NCBI GenBank assembly: GCA_003480165.1
Contig: QUIQ01000014.1
Coordinates: 1 to 45,442 of the forward strand
Source: Firmicutes bacterium AM41-11
GTDB taxonomy: Bacteria; Bacillota_I; Bacilli_A; Erysipelotrichales; Erysipelotrichaceae
Direction of reading: 5' to 3'
Length of the DNA: 45,442 nt
The notes beneath the pieces are model-generated. The model searched no databases. It saw only the letters and a program-made list of their open reading frames with translations, and was not told the DNA's origin. Position numbers and translations under genes: made by a program. This document shows, in pieces, positions 33,347 through 43,528 of this stretch (position 1 is the stretch's first letter; every line of letters begins with the position of its first letter).

Positions 33347-35727
33347 TACGCTTGCTCCTGACGAATACGCACTTTTAACAAGAAGAAAGTAATTTCCTGG
33401 TTAATTCGCGCATTCATTTCATCAAACATTTGGAAGCCTTCTTCTACATATTGTTGTAATGGGTTATTTTGGGCATAACTACGTAAATAGATACCTCCAC
33501 GCAACTTATCCATTTGGTCAATATGTTGGATCCAGTTACGGTCAATATTACGCAATACAACAGTCTTTTCAAAAGGATAGAATTGGTCTTTGACAAGATG
33601 AATCTCATCTTCATAGCCCTTCCATACTTTATCTAAAAGATAGGCTTTCACTTCGTCTACTTTCTTATTTTCTAATTCTGAAGCATGAACGGCACGATTA
33701 TCTTGTAGTCCCATCATTTCTAGCGATTTTTCAAGTGATGTGCAATCCACGGACTTTTTGTCTGTTAAATTAGCATCTACTGTCGCATTTAGTGTATTTT
33801 CAAAAATCGTATGAACCATTTCATGAACTTCCTGGCTCTCTAAAACTTTATTTCTTTCTTCATAGATGATTTCACGTTGACGACGTAATACATCATCATA
33901 GTCCAACAATTGTTTACGGGCATCGAAGTTATATCCTTCAACACGTTTTTGTGCCATGGTGATAGAACGAGTTACGGCCTTTGATTCAATCTTTTCATCA
34001 TCAACTTTTTCAAAAAGTTTTTGTAGTTTATTTCCCCCAAAGCGCACCATCAAATCATCTTCTAAAGAAACATAGAAACGGGAGAATCCAGGATCTCCTT
34101 GACGACCAGAACGTCCACGCAACTGGTTATCAATACGACGTGATTCATGGCGTTCACTACCTAAAACCGCAAGACCACCTAATTCTCTTGATTCAGCTGT
34201 TAACTTGATATCGGTACCACGACCAGCCATATTGGTCGCAATCGTTACAGATTTAGGACGTCCAGCTAATGCGACGATTTCCGCTTCTTTGGCATGGTTT
34301 TTAGCGTTCAATAAATTATGCGGAACGCCTTCTTTTTTCAACATTTGACTAATCAATTCTGAAGTTTCTACCGCAATCGTACCAACTAGAACCGGTTGCC
34401 CTTTATGGTGAAGAGCTTTTACTTCACGCACTAAAGCTTCAAATTTATCCGATTTATGCGCATAGATTTCATCGGGTAAATCTTCTCTGGCAATCGGACG
34501 ATTGGTTGGAATACAAACAACACGCATGTTATAAGTAGACAAGAATTCTTCTTCTTCGGTTTTTGCGGTACCTGTCATACCAGCTAATTTTTCATACAAA
34601 CGGAAGAAGTTCTGATAAGTAATGGTAGCTAAAGTAGAAGTTTCTTCTTTAATTGGTACTCCTTCTTTGGCTTCAATGGCTTGATGTAGACCATCACTAT
34701 ACGCACGACCTGGCATTAAACGTCCCGTAAACTGGTCAACGATTACGATTTCTTGTTCATCACTTACAACATATTCGACTTCTTTAGTCATGATGTAGTT
34801 AGCACGTAAAGCCTGGTTAATATGGTGAACCAATTGGGTATGATCCACATCATATAAGTTAGAAATCTTAAAATACTTCTCAGCTTTGGTGACTCCATCT
34901 TCACTCAACATTACCTGACGCGTCTTTTCATCAATGTCATAATCTCCACTGACTAATTTCTTTTCATGCGTAAAGCTATCTGTTTCATATTCTGGCGCAA
35001 TTAAAGTCTTCACAAACTTATCGGCTTGAATATATAGATTTGCGGTATTTTTCTTTCCTCCAGAAATAATCAATGGGGTACGGCTTTCATCAATTAATAC
35101 CGAGTCGACCTCATCAATAATGGCCATATGTAAACCACGCATAACACGGTCTTCCACACGGGTAACCATGTTGTCACGGAGATAATCAAAACCTAGTTCT
35201 GAGTTTGTCGTATACGTGATATCGCAATCATAAGCTTCTTTTTTCTGTTTTGGTGATAATTCACGCTTATTAACACCAACCGTTAAGCCAAGGAAACGAT
35301 AGATTTCACCCATCCAGGCAGCATCACGCCCAGCTAAGTATTCATTGACGGTAATTACGTGAACACCTTGTCCAGCTAGGGCATTGGCATATACGGCCAT
35401 GGTAGCTGTCAAAGTTTTACCTTCACCAGTTTTCATTTCCGCAATGTCACCTTTATGCATTGCCAAAGCACCCATAATCTGTACTCGATAAGGTTTTTCA
35501 TTGATAACACGATACGCTGCTTCACGTGCTGTTGCGAAAGCTTCATAGAGAATATCCTCTACCGTTTCACCATTTTTTAAACGTTCTTTATATTTTTCTG
35601 TACATGCCCGCAATTCATCATCCGATAAAGCTTGCATTTGTGGTTCGAGTTTTAATACTTTGTCCGCTTCTTTTCCTAACGAACTGATTTCTCTTTTTTC
35701 TTCCGAAAATAGACTCATTAATCCCAT
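33346..35727 (-). CDS. secA: Preprotein translocase ATPase SecA
   Basis: A 793-residue motor ATPase driving protein export through SecYEG. Walker A (MKTGEGKTLTA), DEVDSVLIDE, GTDIKL and the helicase motif ERHESRRIDNQLRGRSGRQG are intact, as is the preprotein cross-linking domain. It is shorter than E. coli or B. subtilis SecA and stops without the C-terminal zinc-binding SEC-C motif. AGGAGG lies upstream of the ATG at 35727. It is followed by prfB with a one-base overlap (TAATG), a common Firmicute arrangement. Confidence 0.97.
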   Translation of the reverse strand: MGLMSLFSEEKREISSLGKEADKVLKLEPQMQALSDDELRACTEKYKERLKNGETVEDILYEAFATAREAAYRVINEKPYRVQIMGALAMHKGDIAEMKTGEGKTLTATMAVYANALAGQGVHVITVNEYLAGRDAAWMGEIYRFLGLTVGVNKRELSPKQKKEAYDCDITYTTNSELGFDYLRDNMVTRVEDRVMRGLHMAIIDEVDSVLIDESRTPLIISGGKKNTANLYIQADKFVKTLIAPEYETDSFTHEKKLVSGDYDIDEKTRQVMLSEDGVTKAEKYFKISNLYDVDHTQLVHHINQALRANYIMTKEVEYVVSDEQEIVIVDQFTGRLMPGRAYSDGLHQAIEAKEGVPIKEETSTLATITYQNFFRLYEKLAGMTGTAKTEEEEFLSTYNMRVVCIPTNRPIAREDLPDEIYAHKSDKFEALVREVKALHHKGQPVLVGTIAVETSELISQMLKKEGVPHNLLNAKNHAKEAEIVALAGRPKSVTIATNMAGRGTDIKLTAESRELGGLAVLGSERHESRRIDNQLRGRSGRQGDPGFSRFYVSLEDDLMVRFGGNKLQKLFEKVDDEKIESKAVTRSITMAQKRVEGYNFDARKQLLDYDDVLRRQREIIYEERNKVLESQEVHEMVHTIFENTLNATVDANLTDKKSVDCTSLEKSLEMMGLQDNRAVHASELENKKVDEVKAYLLDKVWKGYEDEIHLVKDQFYPFEKTVVLRNIDRNWIQHIDQMDKLRGGIYLRSYAQNNPLQQYVEEGFQMFDEMNARINQEITFFLLKVRIRQEQA

Positions 35728-35767
35728 GTAGTCCCCTCCTATTCAAAAGACAGTTTCATACTTATAC

Positions 35768-35776
35768 ATCATAGCA
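35768..35776 (-). promoter_or_regulatory. Extended -10 promoter of secA-prfB
   Basis: TGCTATGAT on the minus strand is an extended -10 element (TG-N-TATGAT). No convincing -35 is seen at the right spacing. The ribosome binding site of secA lies about 40 bases downstream. Confidence 0.5.
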
Positions 35777-35829
35777 TAAAACTTTCGAGTTTTTGAAAAA
35801 CCACATAATTTTACACAAACTTTATACGA

Positions 35830-36816
35830 TCACAAATGCATCGCTTCAATTTGTTTAAAAAAAGTCATAAAAGCAGAAGGAATCGCATAAAATTGCTTAA
35901 TTTCATCAATCGTATGGAAGGTTTCATCTTCCCAGTCTACACGTACTAACCAGGCATCCATATGCCATTCCACATGGGAAAAAACATGGGTATACGATGA
36001 TAGAGGAATTTTGAGTGAATAGGCTTCTGGTAATTGTTCATCAAAGCCATATAAATTATGTAAAAGACCTTCCTGTACTCTTTTTTTGATTGAAATTTTA
36101 TGCGCATGCGCCAAGATATAAATCGTCTTTTCTTCGATTCGCCGCTGTTTCAACTTTGATTGTACGGGCAATTTAGAAGGATCTGCATATTGATACGCCT
36201 GGCAATACGCTTGTATCGGACAACAAGCACATTTAGGTTTTCCTACTGTACAAACTAGTGCACCCAGTTCCATCAAAGCCTGATTGTAGTCACTGATGCA
36301 TGAAGCATCCGGCAAAGAGGCTTCTACCTTCTCGGCAATCTTTTTCTTCCCCGCACTTTTTCTTAGATCATCATGAATATTGTACAAGCGACTAAATACC
36401 CGATTCACATTCCCGTCAATGGCACTCACTCTTTCGTTATAAGCAATACTGGCAATAGCCCCTGCGGTATAAGGACCGATGCCGGGAAGCTTTTCGAGTT
36501 CTTTTTTGGTACGGGGTAATTGTCCGGCATATTCCTGCATACATTGCATCGCACACTTTTTTAGATTTCGCGCACGCGAATAATAACCTAAGCCTTGCCA
36601 GAGCTTGTTCAGCTTTTCTTCCTCACACTTCGCTAAACTTTCCATATTTGGACAAGCTTCCATAAAACGTTCGAAATAAGGCAACATAGCTTCGATTCGC
36701 GTCTGTTGCGCCATGATTTCACTAATCCAGATTTTATACGCATCTTTTTCTTTTCGAAAAGCCAGTTCTCTTTTATTGTCTTGATACCACTTTAATAATT
36801 CCCTTTGAAAGTTCAT
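35830..36816 (-). CDS. mutY: A/G-specific adenine DNA glycosylase
   Basis: A 328-residue base-excision repair enzyme that removes adenine opposite 8-oxoguanine. Catalytic Glu is in SEIMAQQTRIE, the helix-hairpin-helix is LPGIGPYTAGAIASIAYNE, the catalytic Asp is in IDGNVNRVFSR, and the [4Fe-4S] loop is CTVGKPKCACCPIQAYC (CX6CX2CX5C). The C-terminal part is a NUDIX-like 8-oxoG recognition domain. The start is ATG 36816 or 36825; TATAAT at 36824-36829 overlaps the second, so 36816 is preferred, possibly leaderless. Confidence 0.93.
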   Translation of the reverse strand: MNFQRELLKWYQDNKRELAFRKEKDAYKIWISEIMAQQTRIEAMLPYFERFMEACPNMESLAKCEEEKLNKLWQGLGYYSRARNLKKCAMQCMQEYAGQLPRTKKELEKLPGIGPYTAGAIASIAYNERVSAIDGNVNRVFSRLYNIHDDLRKSAGKKKIAEKVEASLPDASCISDYNQALMELGALVCTVGKPKCACCPIQAYCQAYQYADPSKLPVQSKLKQRRIEEKTIYILAHAHKISIKKRVQEGLLHNLYGFDEQLPEAYSLKIPLSSYTHVFSHVEWHMDAWLVRVDWEDETFHTIDEIKQFYAIPSAFMTFFKQIEAMHL

Positions 36817-36823
36817 GTCTACC

Positions 36824-36829
36824 ATTATA
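36824..36829 (-). promoter_or_regulatory. -10 element of mutY
   Basis: A perfect TATAAT lies seven bases before the ATG at 36816; the -35 (around 36847-36852, TGGATT) is weak. The transcript would start at or next to the ATG. Confidence 0.4.
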
Positions 36830-36851
36830 CAAAGCGTGGTAAAATAAATCC

Positions 36852-37670
36852 ATGCAAGTGCCTAGTAAAAAAACGCTGAAAATTGCGATGTTACAAGTTC
36901 CAGTAAAGCCAGAAGTCCCTGCGAATATTCAATGGATCAAAGAAAACGGAAGCAATACTTCCGATGTCCTCATCCTGCCCGAAATGTGGAATTGTCCTTA
37001 TGAAAACGAAGCGATGCAAAAAGCGGTTTCCTATCAAGAACAGAGTATTGCAGCCCTTCAAGAGCTTTCCCTAAAAAACCAACAAGTCGTTGTTGGTGGC
37101 AGCATTCCTTATCAAGAAGGAAATACGATCTATAATATGTGTTTTATTTTTGACAAAGGCAGCGAAATTACGCATTATGCCAAGATGCATTTAATGACTT
37201 TTCAAGGTCAGAAAGTATATAGCGAAAAAGAAGTTTTTACTCCCGGAAATACCTTTGTGACCTTTTCGGTAAAGGGAGTCAAAATGGGTGTCTTACTATG
37301 TTATGACATTCGTTTTCCGGAGCCAAGCCGGCTTTTAGCCTTAGAAGATATCCAATGCCTTTGTCTACCGGCAGCCTTTAATTGTCACTCGCGAAAAAAA
37401 CATTGGGAAATCCTCTTGCGGACTCGGGCTTTAGAAAACGAAATATTTGTATGTGGTGTAAATCCCAGCTATACCTATCATACCTATCAAAGCGATGGCC
37501 ATTCAATGCTTGTGAATCCCGATGGGCAAATCCTACAGGAAATGAATGAATCCCCTGGCCTATGTGAAACGGAAATCAATCTAAGCCAGATTTCAAAACT
37601 GCGTTGGCGGATGCCTTTTTATGAAATACGCCGAAGTGATTTATATGAACTAAAGGAGAAAAAGAAATGA
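36852..37670 (+). CDS. Carbon-nitrogen hydrolase (nitrilase superfamily, omega-amidase-like)
   Basis: A 272-residue enzyme with the Glu-Lys-Cys triad of the nitrilase superfamily: Glu in ILPEMWNCPY, Lys in AKMHLMTF and Cys in LLCYDIRFPEPSR. The overall layout resembles Nit2/YafV omega-amidases, which hydrolyse alpha-keto-glutaramate or -succinamate. The start at 36852 has no ribosome binding site; ATG 36888 is an alternative with a shorter N-terminus. It overlaps the next gene (ATGA), so the two form an operon divergent from mutY. Confidence 0.82.
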   Translation: MQVPSKKTLKIAMLQVPVKPEVPANIQWIKENGSNTSDVLILPEMWNCPYENEAMQKAVSYQEQSIAALQELSLKNQQVVVGGSIPYQEGNTIYNMCFIFDKGSEITHYAKMHLMTFQGQKVYSEKEVFTPGNTFVTFSVKGVKMGVLLCYDIRFPEPSRLLALEDIQCLCLPAAFNCHSRKKHWEILLRTRALENEIFVCGVNPSYTYHTYQSDGHSMLVNPDGQILQEMNESPGLCETEINLSQISKLRWRMPFYEIRRSDLYELKEKKK

Positions 37671-38626
37671 AAGAAATTCCTATTCAAGCCATGCACCAAT
37701 TTCAAATTGGCCATGCCCATGATTTAGAAAAAGGTACTGGATGTACCGTTATTTTAGCCAAAGATGGTGCTGTAGCAGGCGTTGATGTACGCGGTGGTGG
37801 ACCAGCCACAAGAGAAACCGACTTATTAAACCCAAAAAACACCGTCCAACAAATCCATGCCGTAACTCTTAGTGGCGGATCGGCTTTTGGTCTTGAAGCA
37901 AGCAGTGGGGTTATGCAATATCTAAGCGAGAGAAAAATTGGCTTTGATTTAAAAGGTATCTATATTCCTATCGTATGCCAAGCTTCTTTGTTTGATTGTG
38001 GTCTTGGCGATCCCAAAGCTTTTCCTGATAAGGCAATGGGCTATCAAGCTTGTCTAGCCAGTGAAAAAGAAGAGATAAGCGAAGGAAATGTTGGAGCAGG
38101 TTGTGGCGCCAGTGTAGGAAAGGCCTTTGGCTTTGATTCCGCTATGAAAACGGGATTAGGTTGTTACGCCATGCAAGTTGGTGAAATCCAAGTTGGTGCC
38201 ATTGTTGCGGTCAATGCCTGTGGCGATGTATACCAGGCTAATTCTACCAAGCGTCTGGCCGGAGCCTATAACTACCATGAGCACAAAGCGATTGATACGG
38301 TTGAAGCCTTATTAGCAGGAATCGAAAGTCAAAGCAATCCGCATCAAAATACAACGATTGGCTGCATTCTTACTAACGCCAAATTCGATAAAGCCCAGAT
38401 GAATAAACTGGCTTCTATTTCACACAATGCCTATGCCCACTGTATTCATCCAGTAGCTACTTCTAACGATGGTGATACGATTTTTACCATGTCCAGTGCA
38501 ACAGTTGCAGCAGATCCAGATATCGTTGGTATCATGGCAGTAAAAGCAATGGAAAAAGCCATCGAACATGCCGCAAAAAAAGCTCAATCCGCTTTTGGAC
38601 TGAGCAGTTATGCTGATTTATTGTAA
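37667..38626 (+). CDS. P1-family (DmpA/S58-like) peptidase
   Basis: A 319-residue member of the self-processing Ntn-hydrolase P1 family. DVRGGGPATRETDLL, LSGGSAFGLEASSGVM and GNVGAGCGASVG are typical segments. The position that I recall as Thr in GNVGAGTGA is Cys146 here. AAAGGAG precedes the ATG, which overlaps the nitrilase-family stop codon. Its 3' end converges on trpA with a nine-base overlap and contains the trp operon terminator on the other strand. Confidence 0.85.
   Translation: MKEIPIQAMHQFQIGHAHDLEKGTGCTVILAKDGAVAGVDVRGGGPATRETDLLNPKNTVQQIHAVTLSGGSAFGLEASSGVMQYLSERKIGFDLKGIYIPIVCQASLFDCGLGDPKAFPDKAMGYQACLASEKEEISEGNVGAGCGASVGKAFGFDSAMKTGLGCYAMQVGEIQVGAIVAVNACGDVYQANSTKRLAGAYNYHEHKAIDTVEALLAGIESQSNPHQNTTIGCILTNAKFDKAQMNKLASISHNAYAHCIHPVATSNDGDTIFTMSSATVAADPDIVGIMAVKAMEKAIEHAAKKAQSAFGLSSYADLL
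38575..38605 (-). terminator. trp operon terminator inside the convergent P1-peptidase gene
   Basis: On the minus strand GCTCAGTCC (38597-38605) pairs with GGATTGAGC (38582-38590) with a six-base loop and a seven-T tail, 13-43 bases past the trpA stop. On the plus strand it encodes the KKAQSAFGLSS end of the P1 peptidase. Confidence 0.85.
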
Positions 38627-39391
38627 GGCTTGCACCATCTGAGAAACATATTCTTCTACATATTTTGGTGCATCCTTGCCATACTTTTCGACAATTTTTA
38701 CAATTGCACTTCCCACAATGGCCCCATCTGACTGGTTGGCCATTTTTTTAGCTTGTTCCGGGGTAGAAATCCCAAAGCCAACCGCAACAGGTGCATCACT
38801 GACTTGGCGAACAAGATCGACCATCGCACCAATATCGGTTGTGATGGTAGAGCGTACCCCAGTTACCCCTAAAGAAGAAACACAATAGATAAAACCACTG
38901 GCTTCTTTGGCAATCATTTGAATTCTCTGATGGCTGGTTGGGGCAATCATACTAATAAGATCTACCCCATATTTTTTACACACTACATCAAATTCGGCTT
39001 TTTCTTCATATGGCACATCCGGAAGAATCATACCACTCATTTGTGTTTCCACCATTTTTTGACAGAATTTTTCAATACCATAACTATACACAACATTGGC
39101 ATAGGTCATAAAAACCATCGGAATATCGGATTTCTGACGAATCTTTTTCACCATCGCAAAAATCTTATCGGTAGTTACTCCATTTGATAATGCCCGTACA
39201 TTGGCTGCTTGAATGACCGGTCCTTCGGCAGTTGGATCTGAGAAAGGAATGCCCAATTCAACCAAACTACAGCCAGCGCGAACCATCGCATAGACAATTT
39301 CTTCCGTTGTTTCTAAGTCTGGATCTCCACTGGTCACAAATGCGATAAATGCTTTCCCTTTAGAAAAGGCTTTTTCGATTCCTTTATTCAT
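38618..39391 (-). CDS. trpA: Tryptophan synthase alpha subunit
   Basis: A 257-residue TIM barrel that cleaves indole-3-glycerol phosphate to indole. The catalytic Glu is in ELGIPFSDP; the segment that contains catalytic Asp60 in Salmonella (LADGP) reads TAEGP here, with Glu at that position. I believe this variant also occurs in other Firmicutes. GGGGAGG lies six bases upstream of the ATG at 39391, which overlaps the end of trpB. It is the last gene of the operon. Confidence 0.95.
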   Translation of the reverse strand: MNKGIEKAFSKGKAFIAFVTSGDPDLETTEEIVYAMVRAGCSLVELGIPFSDPTAEGPVIQAANVRALSNGVTTDKIFAMVKKIRQKSDIPMVFMTYANVVYSYGIEKFCQKMVETQMSGMILPDVPYEEKAEFDVVCKKYGVDLISMIAPTSHQRIQMIAKEASGFIYCVSSLGVTGVRSTITTDIGAMVDLVRQVSDAPVAVGFGISTPEQAKKMANQSDGAIVGSAIVKIVEKYGKDAPKYVEEYVSQMVQALQ

Positions 39392-40568
39392 AAATTTCCT
39401 CCCCACGATATCTTGCGATAGCTGCTACATCTTTATCCCCTCGACCGGATAAGGTCACAACCACAATCTGATCCTTATCCATCGTTGGTACTAACTTTTT
39501 GGCATAAGCGAGGGCATGGGCACTTTCAATGGCAGGAATAATACCTTCCATACGGGATAGATATTCAAAAGCATCTACGGCTTCGTCATCGGTTACAGGT
39601 ACATATTGGGCTCTTCCCATATCATGCAGCATCGCATGTTCTGGACCAATCCCAGGATAATCTAATCCTGCACTAATTGAATAGACTGGAGCAATCTGAC
39701 CATATTGATCTTGGCAGAAATACGATTTCATACCATGGAAAATACCGAGTTTTCCGGTTGCAATCGTTGCGGCTGTTTCAAAAGTATCAATTCCCCGACC
39801 AGCTGCTTCACAGCCAATTAATTGGACATCTTTATCTTCAATAAAGTTATAGAAAGTTCCAATCGCATTGGATCCACCGCCTACACAAGCCATGACTACA
39901 TCAGGCAAACGACCTTCTTTTTCTAAAATCTGTTCCTTAATTTCCTTAGAAATAACGGCTTGGAAATCCCGCACGATAGTTGGGAAAGGATGAGGTCCCA
40001 TAACTGAACCTAATACATAATGCGTATCATCAATTCGTGTTGTCCAGTTTCGAAAGGCTTCACTGACGGCATCTTTTAAAGTACCTGTTCCGCTACTTAC
40101 CGCATGCACTTTGGCACCTAACAGCTTCATACGATAGACATTAAGCGCTTGACGAATGGTATCTTCTTTTCCCATATAGATTTCACACTCTAAGCCCATT
40201 AAAGCCGCAATTGTAGCGGTTGCGACACCATGTTGCCCCGCCCCAGTTTCTGCGATTACACGTGTTTTTCCCATGCGTTTTGCTAATAAACATTGGCCAA
40301 TGACATTATTGATCTTATGGGCTCCAGTATGGTTGAGATCTTCCCGTTTTAAATAAACTTTTGCGCCACCTAAATCTTCCGTCATATGTTTGGCATAATA
40401 CAAACGGGATGGTCTTCCGGCATATTCATTTAAAAGCTGGTGTAGCTCTGCTTGAAAATCGGAATCATCTTTATAATGATTGTAGGCTTCTTCTAATTCA
40501 ATAACGGCATTCATTAAGGTTTCAGGTATATATTGTCCACCATGAACACCAAATCTTCCTTTACTCAT
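39384..40568 (-). CDS. trpB: Tryptophan synthase beta subunit
   Basis: A 394-residue PLP enzyme joining indole and serine. The PLP lysine is in [18 protein letters not shown] and [11 protein letters not shown] are present. It starts in the trpF stop codon (ATGA overlap) and overlaps trpA by eight bases. It is the normal TrpB1 type, paired with TrpA. Confidence 0.97.
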   Translation of the reverse strand: MSKGRFGVHGGQYIPETLMNAVIELEEAYNHYKDDSDFQAELHQLLNEYAGRPSRLYYAKHMTEDLGGAKVYLKREDLNHTGAHKINNVIGQCLLAKRMGKTRVIAETGAGQHGVATATIAALMGLECEIYMGKEDTIRQALNVYRMKLLGAKVHAVSSGTGTLKDAVSEAFRNWTTRIDDTHYVLGSVMGPHPFPTIVRDFQAVISKEIKEQILEKEGRLPDVVMACVGGGSNAIGTFYNFIEDKDVQLIGCEAAGRGIDTFETAATIATGKLGIFHGMKSYFCQDQYGQIAPVYSISAGLDYPGIGPEHAMLHDMGRAQYVPVTDDEAVDAFEYLSRMEGIIPAIESAHALAYAKKLVPTMDKDQIVVVTLSGRGDKDVAAIARYRGEEIYE

Positions 40569-41158
40569 ATTGTTCTTCCTTTCCGAATAATTTCTTCTAC
40601 TTTCTTTTTATCTTTGCAGCGATTGGTTTCAACAGCACTGCTCACATCCAAGGCATAGGGATGATACTTTTGGGTTTGGATAATATTTTTTTCATCAATT
40701 CCTCCAGCCAGAAAGAATGGACGTGAAAGATTTTCTAACAACGACCAGTCAAAGCTTTGTCCTGAACCTTTGCCTTGATCTAGTAAAATATAATCTGCAC
40801 AGCTTTGTATAGCTAAATTCATGTCTGCTTGTGTACGAATTTGAAAAGCTTGAATCACTTTTCCTACCTTCTGGATTTCTTTCACATAGCGTTGGGATTC
40901 ATGACCATGAAGCTGAGCATAATCAATCCATCCTTGTTCTAAGCACTGCTGAACGATTTCCGCTTTCTCATCGACAAAGACGCCGACCACTTGAATCGAT
41001 GCATCAACTTTGTGCTTCAATTGTTTTAGTGTATCAATTGAAATTGAGCGAAAGCTTTTGGGATAGTTGAGAATAAAACCTACATAATCGGGTTTGGTTT
41101 CATTGACAATCGCTATGTCTGCTTCGCTGCGACAACCGCATATCTTAATTTTTGCCAT
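40565..41158 (-). CDS. trpF: Phosphoribosylanthranilate isomerase
   Basis: A 197-residue TIM-barrel isomerase. The catalytic cysteine is in [10 protein letters not shown], with [13 protein letters not shown] and FFLAGGI also conserved. It is a separate gene rather than a trpCF fusion and overlaps both neighbours. Confidence 0.95.
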   Translation of the reverse strand: MAKIKICGCRSEADIAIVNETKPDYVGFILNYPKSFRSISIDTLKQLKHKVDASIQVVGVFVDEKAEIVQQCLEQGWIDYAQLHGHESQRYVKEIQKVGKVIQAFQIRTQADMNLAIQSCADYILLDQGKGSGQSFDWSLLENLSRPFFLAGGIDEKNIIQTQKYHPYALDVSSAVETNRCKDKKKVEEIIRKGRTI

Positions 41159-41933
41159 ATTTTAACTCTTTCAATTTTTGCCTTTTATCATCGGCTAACA
41201 TCATCGTTTCCCCAATTAATATCGCATCAACCTTTGCCTTTTCTAAGGCAAGCACATCTTGATGATTCTTTACCCCACTTTCAGCAACAAATAAACAATC
41301 GCTGCCTACTGCTTCACGTAGGCGCAAGCAGTTACAAGAATCAACATCAAAGTTTTTTAAGTTGCGATTATTTACGCCAATGATTTTGGCATTTACGCTT
41401 TTGGCAATTTCTACTTCTTTTTGATCATGGCACTCCACTAGAGCACTCATACCGAGTGATTCACTTATTTCTATGTATTCTTTCAACTGTTCTTTTTCTA
41501 ATAAAGTGACAATGAATAGAACAGCACTGGCACCATTAACTCTAGCTTGATAGATCATATAGGGATCAATGGTAAAATCTTTGCGTAAACAAGGAATGGA
41601 AACAGCTTCACTGATTTCCTTTAAATAGCTAAGTTTTCCTTTAAACCATTGGGGTTCGGTCAAAACAGAAATAGCGGAAGCTCCTGCTTTTTGATAGGCT
41701 TGGGCAATTTCTAAATAAGGGAAATCATTGACAATCTGGCCTTTAGAGGGACTTGCCTGCTTACACTCACAGATAAAGGAAACACCATCCTTTCGCAAAG
41801 CTTTCTCAAATGGAAAATCTAGTTTTTCTAGTGCATAAGCTTGGGCTTTCATGGTTTCCAAGGAAACACATTCTTTTTCTTTTTGAACTCGATCTCTGGT
41901 TGCTTGAGCAATGGTTTCTAAAATATTAGGCAT
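41145..41933 (-). CDS. trpC: Indole-3-glycerol phosphate synthase
   Basis: A 262-residue TIM barrel. [39 protein letters not shown] and VAESGV are TrpC signatures with catalytic Lys and Glu residues. The ATG at 41933 has GAGG six bases upstream and overlaps the trpD stop by eight bases; the ATG 12 bases earlier is less well placed. Confidence 0.95.
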   Translation of the reverse strand: MPNILETIAQATRDRVQKEKECVSLETMKAQAYALEKLDFPFEKALRKDGVSFICECKQASPSKGQIVNDFPYLEIAQAYQKAGASAISVLTEPQWFKGKLSYLKEISEAVSIPCLRKDFTIDPYMIYQARVNGASAVLFIVTLLEKEQLKEYIEISESLGMSALVECHDQKEVEIAKSVNAKIIGVNNRNLKNFDVDSCNCLRLREAVGSDCLFVAESGVKNHQDVLALEKAKVDAILIGETMMLADDKRQKLKELKYGKN

Positions 41934-42948
41934 TGGATACCTCAATGAATTTCTGTAAGGTATCTAAGCCAGCTTTCGCTTCGATTAAAGATTGTGCCAT
42001 TTTTACCCCATCTTCCATCGTTTCGGTTTTCCCTGTGATATAGAAACCTAACCCTGCATTTAAAAGTACGATGTCGCGTTTGGCACCAGTGATTTCTCCG
42101 GCTAGAATGCCTTTGGTGATTTCGGCATTTTCGGCTGGTGTACCACCAACGATTTCAGCTTTCGTTGCCCGCTTTAAACCGAATTGTTCTGGGGTAATGA
42201 CATTGGTCCGATAGAAGCCATCTTTGATTTCACAAATTGTTGTTGGAGCCGAAATACTGACTTCATCCAGTTTATCTTGTCCATAGACCACAAAGCCACG
42301 TTTCACGCCAAGTTTGGTTAATACCTTGGCAATCGGTTCTACTAAATAGGCATCATAAACACCTAGGATAAAATAATTTGGTTTACTTGGATTGGTTAAT
42401 GGACCAAGAATATTAAAGACGGTTCGAAAGCCAAGTTCTTTTCGAATGGCCCCTACATACTTCATCGAACTATGGTATTTTTGGGCAAAGAAGAAACAGA
42501 TATTGGCTTTGTCTAAACACGCTTTTGCTTTTGCGGGATCTTGTTGAATATTCACGCCTAAGGCTTCCAGGCAATCGGCCATTCCACTCAAACTAGAAGC
42601 AGCACGATTTCCATGTTTTGCTACTTTTACGCCACCACTAGCCAGTAATAAAGCACTGGTTGTTGAAATATTAAAGCTATGGGCCCCATCTCCACCGGTA
42701 CCTACAATTTCTAAAATATCCATATCACCACGTTGAAAAGGTGTAGCTTTTTCTCGCATTGCGGTAGCGCATCCACTGATTTCATCAATGGTTTCCATAT
42801 GGGTACTCTTGGTTGATAAAGCAGCCAGAAAAGCTGCATTTTGTACTTGGGTTGTTTGCCCTGACATGATTTCATTCATTACAGTATAGGCTTCATCGAA
42901 TGTTAAATCTTCTCTTCGAACAATTTTTGCGATAGCTTCTTTAATCAT
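41926..42948 (-). CDS. trpD: Anthranilate phosphoribosyltransferase
   Basis: A 340-residue enzyme attaching phosphoribose to anthranilate. [17 protein letters not shown] binds [16 protein letters not shown] and GPLTNPSKP are conserved. It overlaps trpG and trpC by eight bases each. Confidence 0.96.
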   Translation of the reverse strand: MIKEAIAKIVRREDLTFDEAYTVMNEIMSGQTTQVQNAAFLAALSTKSTHMETIDEISGCATAMREKATPFQRGDMDILEIVGTGGDGAHSFNISTTSALLLASGGVKVAKHGNRAASSLSGMADCLEALGVNIQQDPAKAKACLDKANICFFFAQKYHSSMKYVGAIRKELGFRTVFNILGPLTNPSKPNYFILGVYDAYLVEPIAKVLTKLGVKRGFVVYGQDKLDEVSISAPTTICEIKDGFYRTNVITPEQFGLKRATKAEIVGGTPAENAEITKGILAGEITGAKRDIVLLNAGLGFYITGKTETMEDGVKMAQSLIEAKAGLDTLQKFIEVSNA

Positions 42949-43528
42949 GATTGTTTTCTCCTTCTATAATCGTTTTAAAATTTTGGATTAATTGTTTTCC
43001 ACAAGGGGTCATTACACTTTCGGGATGGAATTGAAAGCCATAGACCGGATAGTATTTGTGGCGAATGGCCATGATTTCACCATCCGAACTATGGGCAAGT
43101 TTTTCTAAACAATTGGGTAAAGTGTTTTCACGTACTGATAAACTATGATATCGGGCAGCCGGAAAATCTCTGAGTCCGGCAAATATAGGATCTTTTTTAT
43201 CAAGAATCATTTGATCTTGTTTGCCATGCATTAAGGTTTTGGCATAGGTAACAGTTGCCCCAAAACTTTCACAAATAGCTTGATGACCCAGACAAATTCC
43301 TAGAATAGGAATACTTGTATAAAAGTTTCGAATCACATCCATACAGATACCTGCATCTTCTGGACGTTTGGGTCCTGGACTTAAAACAATGGCATCCGGT
43401 TGCATATCTTGAATATCCGAAATGCTAAGGGCATCGTTACGCATTACACGAATATCTTTTTCTACGGATCCAATTAATTGAAAAACATTGTAGGAAAAGC
43501 TGTCATAATTATCTATTAACAATATCAT
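42941..43528 (-). CDS. trpG: Anthranilate synthase, glutamine amidotransferase component
   Basis: A 195-residue class I glutamine amidotransferase supplying ammonia to TrpE. The catalytic cysteine is in [10 protein letters not shown], with FQFHPESV holding the His and Glu of the triad. It could also serve folate synthesis (PabA), but the operon position favours tryptophan. The start overlaps the trpE stop (ATGA). Confidence 0.95.
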   Translation of the reverse strand: MILLIDNYDSFSYNVFQLIGSVEKDIRVMRNDALSISDIQDMQPDAIVLSPGPKRPEDAGICMDVIRNFYTSIPILGICLGHQAICESFGATVTYAKTLMHGKQDQMILDKKDPIFAGLRDFPAARYHSLSVRENTLPNCLEKLAHSSDGEIMAIRHKYYPVYGFQFHPESVMTPCGKQLIQNFKTIIEGENNHD

